64,000 nucleotides of DNA, taken from assembly GCA_019671135.1 (NCBI GenBank), contig JAHRHY010000031.1:1-64000 (forward strand), in the 5' to 3' direction. Below the pieces are notes generated by a model, which saw only the letters and a program-made list of their open reading frames with translations, was not told the DNA's origin and searched no databases. Shown in pieces: positions 61,156 through 64,000 of this stretch; position 1 is the first letter of the stretch, and every line of letters starts with the position of its first letter. The stretch is from Linnemannia hyalina (Eukaryota; Mortierellomycota; Mortierellomycetes; Mortierellales; Mortierellaceae). The position numbers and the translations under genes were made by a program.

Positions 61156-61641
61156 ATGCCTTCCACTCGCCGTGCTCCTCTTACCTCCACCTCCAGTATC
61201 GATACCTCTTCAACTACAGCCTTTACAGGATGCAAGCGGGTTAGAGCGACGAACTCAACAAGGTCGCAGCCCACCAAGTCCGTCAGGTTCTCTTCCCTTA
61301 CCACCACCAGGCGTACGGCTGCCACTAAATCTACTGTTACCACTCCCTCCTCTCCTTCCTCGCTTCCCATCAATAGCACTATCACCACACCCAATGCAAT
61401 CGCTTCTTCTTCCTCCTCCTCTTCCCCTATTAGCAGGTGTAGCAGGTGCCGTGGAAACGATCACCAAAGGTCAACAAGTCGTCGCTGCCCATACTTTAAA
61501 GGGAAGCAAACGACAAGTGCAAGGATCAGCCATTCCCAGAAGCGTCACTCCAACAACTGCGACTACCTCAAAACCATCTTTGACACCGTTTCGGACGAGA
61601 GTATCCTCGCTGCACGACCCGCGTCTTTCACATCAAGCTGA
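61156..61641 (+). CDS. Helitron B zinc-knuckle protein 2 (161 aa)
   Basis: Starts MPSTRRAPLTSTSS; knuckle CSRCRGNDHQRSTSRRC. It is the counterpart of 45491-45976 with Cys in place of Tyr in FTG(C/Y)KRV. Its last codons overlap the start of Rep homology in another frame, which marks an old fusion point between a knuckle-protein copy and a truncated Rep. A long T-tract (61051-61077) precedes it, as for protein 1, so the two genes with their leaders look like a tandem duplication. Confidence 0.6.
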   Translation: MPSTRRAPLTSTSSIDTSSTTAFTGCKRVRATNSTRSQPTKSVRFSSLTTTRRTAATKSTVTTPSSPSSLPINSTITTPNAIASSSSSSSPISRCSRCRGNDHQRSTSRRCPYFKGKQTTSARISHSQKRHSNNCDYLKTIFDTVSDESILAARPASFTSS

Positions 61642-64000
61642 AGGAACTCCTGCATGATCTGTTGAAAAACCATGTCCTCGGAAAGGTCGTCGGCATGATT
61701 CATGTCATTGAGTTCCAGAAGCGTGGACTCCCCCATGCACACATTCTGCTCATCATGAGCCCCGAGCACAAGCCTGGATTGCCTGAGGACTACGACAAAT
61801 ACATTTCTGCCGAGATTCCTGACCCTGCAACTCATCCGGCCGCCTATGAGACTGTTGTGAAATCCATGATCCATGGCCCATGTGGACCGGCAAACAGGAA
61901 CTCTCCATGCATGGAGAACGGCGTGTGTACCAAAGGCTATCCCAAGCCCTTCCTCGCAACCACCACAAACGGACCAAATGGATATCCGCAGTACCGGCGC
62001 CGCATGGATGGAAGGACAGTCAGGATCGATGGCCGGGGAGATTTCGAGATTGACAACCGTTGGGTCGTTCCGCCCAACCCTTATCTGGCTGCAAAGTATG
62101 GTGCCCATATCAATGTCGAGAGCTGCACCTCTTCCACTGCGGTCAAGTATCTTTACAAGTACGTCTACAAGGGTCATGATCGAGCCACTGTTGTGGTTCA
62201 ACAGCCGGCACAAGACGGAGCTCAAGCCGAAGCCGGAGATCTACCTGTGCCAGAAGTCAACGAGATCATTGATTTCATCGACGGTCGCTATGTCTCTGCC
62301 TCCGAGTCTTCTTGGGGCATATTCGGATTCCGCCTACACAGTGCCTATCCATCCGTCACCAGGTTGCATTTGCATCTTCCCGGCCAGTTCATGCACGCCT
62401 TCCGCTCGGACGAACCCATCGCCGATGTCCTAGAGAGAGCCGCACTGGAGCGCAGTACGCTGACTGCATTCTTCGACTATAACCGCGACCATCCTGACGA
62501 ACCGCCATCAAAGTACCACGACTTTCCTCAAACCCACGTTTACCTCAAGAGGGAAAAGCGATGGAAGCTCAGAGAGAGAGGATGTACAGTCGGCCGACTC
62601 TTTTTTGTGCATGATACCGCAGGCGATCTGTTTTATTTGCGGTTGCTACTACTCTCGGTGCCAAGTCCTATATCGTTTGAGGGCCTAAGAACAGTCGAAA
62701 ACGAGGTCCACCCCACGTTCAAGGCCGCCTGCATCGCCCTTGGCATGCTTCAAGATGATCGCGAGTGGGAGAACTGTCTTCGGGATGCCGCAGTCAGCCA
62801 AACGGGATACCAACTCCGCTCCCTTTTTGCAAAGATTCTTGCCTTTTGCAACCCGACAAATCCTGCTCAGCTTTGGACCACCTTTCGCGATGCACTGTCT
62901 GATGATCTCCGTCCAAGGGAACGTGACGCTACCAGCCTTGAGCAGCGACAATCCTTTGCAGACCAGCGTGCAAATGCTGCCTTGATCCACTTACAAGTTC
63001 TCCTGAGGAACCTCGGCAAGACTCTCCACGACTACGAAGGCATGCCCGAGCCCGTCATACTGGAGCAGCATGGTCCCAACGTAAATGCATTTATTGCAGA
63101 CGAGTTGAATTACCCTTTGCCCAGCGCAGAAGATTTCGCCATGATGGAGCAGTCACTCAACGCGAATCAGAGGGAAGCATACGACCGAATCAAGCACTCC
63201 TATGAGATGAACTCTTCCGAGGCGTACTTCATCGATGGTCCTGCAGGTACAGGAAAGACCTTCCTGTACTCCCTAATCCTGTCTATGGTCCGGTCGAATC
63301 GCGATATCGCTCTTGCCGTTGCTGGATCTGGAATCGCCGCATTACTCCTACAAGGCGGAAGAACCGCTCACTCGCGCTTTAAGATTCCCGTCCCTACCCA
63401 CGAGGATAGCGTTTGTTCAGTCAACCACAGGTCAGAAATTGCCAATCTTCTCATCCGGGCCAAGATCGTTGTCTGGGACGAGGCTCCGATGACGCATCGG
63501 CATATCTTTGAGGCTGTAGATCGCACTCTCAAAGACCTGATAAAGACTGTGGACCCTGCGAACGAACATCGTCCCTTTGGAGAAAAGCTCATGGTCTTTG
63601 GCGGCGACTTCAGGCAGATTCCTCCAGTCGTTAAGCAAGGCCGCAGAGAGGAAACCATTGGAGCCTGCTTTAAACGATCTCCACTCTGGGACCACATCCA
63701 ACACCTTCATCTTTCCGTCAACATGCGCCTCCTCAGAAATGCCGACGCTCCCGACATCGAGGAACAGACCGGGTTTGCAAACTGGCTTCTTCAAGTCGGA
63801 GAAGGTACTGTTCCTGGCCCGTCTCCAGACCACAGAATCTCCACCACCATCACACTTCCACCCCAGATGGTGATGCCAGCCAATGCCAACATTGGCGATC
63901 TCATTGCCAAGGTCTACCCTGATCTCCAGCACAATATTGGCAATGCCCAGTATCTCAATCAGCGCGCAGTGCTCTGTCCAACAAACGACAACGTCGATGA
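61611..64000 (+). CDS. Helitron B Rep/PIF1 helicase, N-terminally truncated, runs off the window
   Basis: An open frame from CTTRVFHIKLKELL to the window end with no stop. It shows the HUH motif GLPHAHIL, the cysteine segment GPCGPANRNSPCM, the tyrosine motif KYLYKYVYKGHDRA, then the helicase with DGPAGTGKTFLYS, VVWDEAPM and FGGDFRQIPPV. It lacks the earlier Rep region normal for Helitrons and has no clear start codon. It may be translated from an internal start, from a spliced upstream exon (possibly knuckle protein 2), or not at all. Protein function: single-strand nicking and strand transfer, with DNA unwinding. The uninterrupted stretch at 62080-62110 is the empty site for composite 2. 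Confidence 0.85.

Larger units (their letters stand above)
59208..64000 (+). mobile_element. Helitron B, 5' part (continues beyond the window)
   Basis: Begins TCTACTAATACAAAATCG and is nearly identical to Helitron A in opposite orientation, but lacks composite 2. By comparison with A it should end near 64.77 kb. It carries the two zinc-knuckle proteins and an uninterrupted Rep/helicase frame up to the window edge. Confidence 0.88.

Noticed and set aside
36561..64000. Dismissing the inverted Helitrons as a simple palindromic assembly error
   Set aside because: The copies differ by the 5.8-kb composite, a few residues and both flanks, and the flanks reconstruct an intact LTR. An error cannot be excluded, but a real inversion explains more.

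Overview
The window looks like transposon-dense chromosomal DNA from a fungus, most likely an early-diverging filamentous lineage such as Mortierella-type Mucoromycota. The signs are short GT-AG introns, chromodomain-bearing Ty3/gypsy retrotransposons, a Helitron, a MULE carrying a Ulp1 peptidase, a decayed Tc1/mariner copy and much GA/CT microsatellite. The lineage is an inference; no rRNA or tRNA gene was seen.

Layout. 1-14.6 kb is the non-nested part: a low-complexity repeat family (R; 1-878, 8100-8612, 13820-14582), a seven-exon Ulp1-MULE fusion gene (2115-7165), a Tc1/mariner pseudogene (8838-9824) and a small two-exon hypothetical gene (10397-11283). From 14.6 kb to the end almost every base belongs to nested mobile elements. 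Gypsy A (14585-18059) ends inside a broken accessory gene of an unusual transposon family, called here the U-composite. Composite 1 (20212-26017) and composite 2 (39230-45035) are both exactly 5806 bp: a 494-bp unit U, a 4818-bp interior with two genes on the minus strand, and U again in the same orientation. The genes encode a DDE transposase-like protein and a 753-residue acidic zinc-binding-like protein. Solo or partial U units lie at 26019-26416, 29914-30407 and 47936-48429.

Other elements are gypsy B' (26417-28567), gypsy D (28568-33839, split by a solo U), a diverged transposase copy (33873-34943), gypsy E (34944-36516), Helitron A (36561-47923, minus, split by composite 2), gypsy B (48430-59207, split by intact gypsy C at 50725-56283) and Helitron B (59208-end, plus).

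The nesting gives a relative history. Gypsy B inserted in gypsy E, a Helitron entered the gypsy B LTR, gypsy C entered gypsy B, and composite 2 entered Helitron A. The flanks of the two inverted Helitrons are swapped in exactly the way expected if recombination between them inverted the 11.3 kb in between (47924-59207).

The best candidate for something undescribed is the U-composite: a DDE-transposase element with LTR-like direct terminal repeats, solo terminal repeats and a large accessory protein, but no reverse transcriptase.
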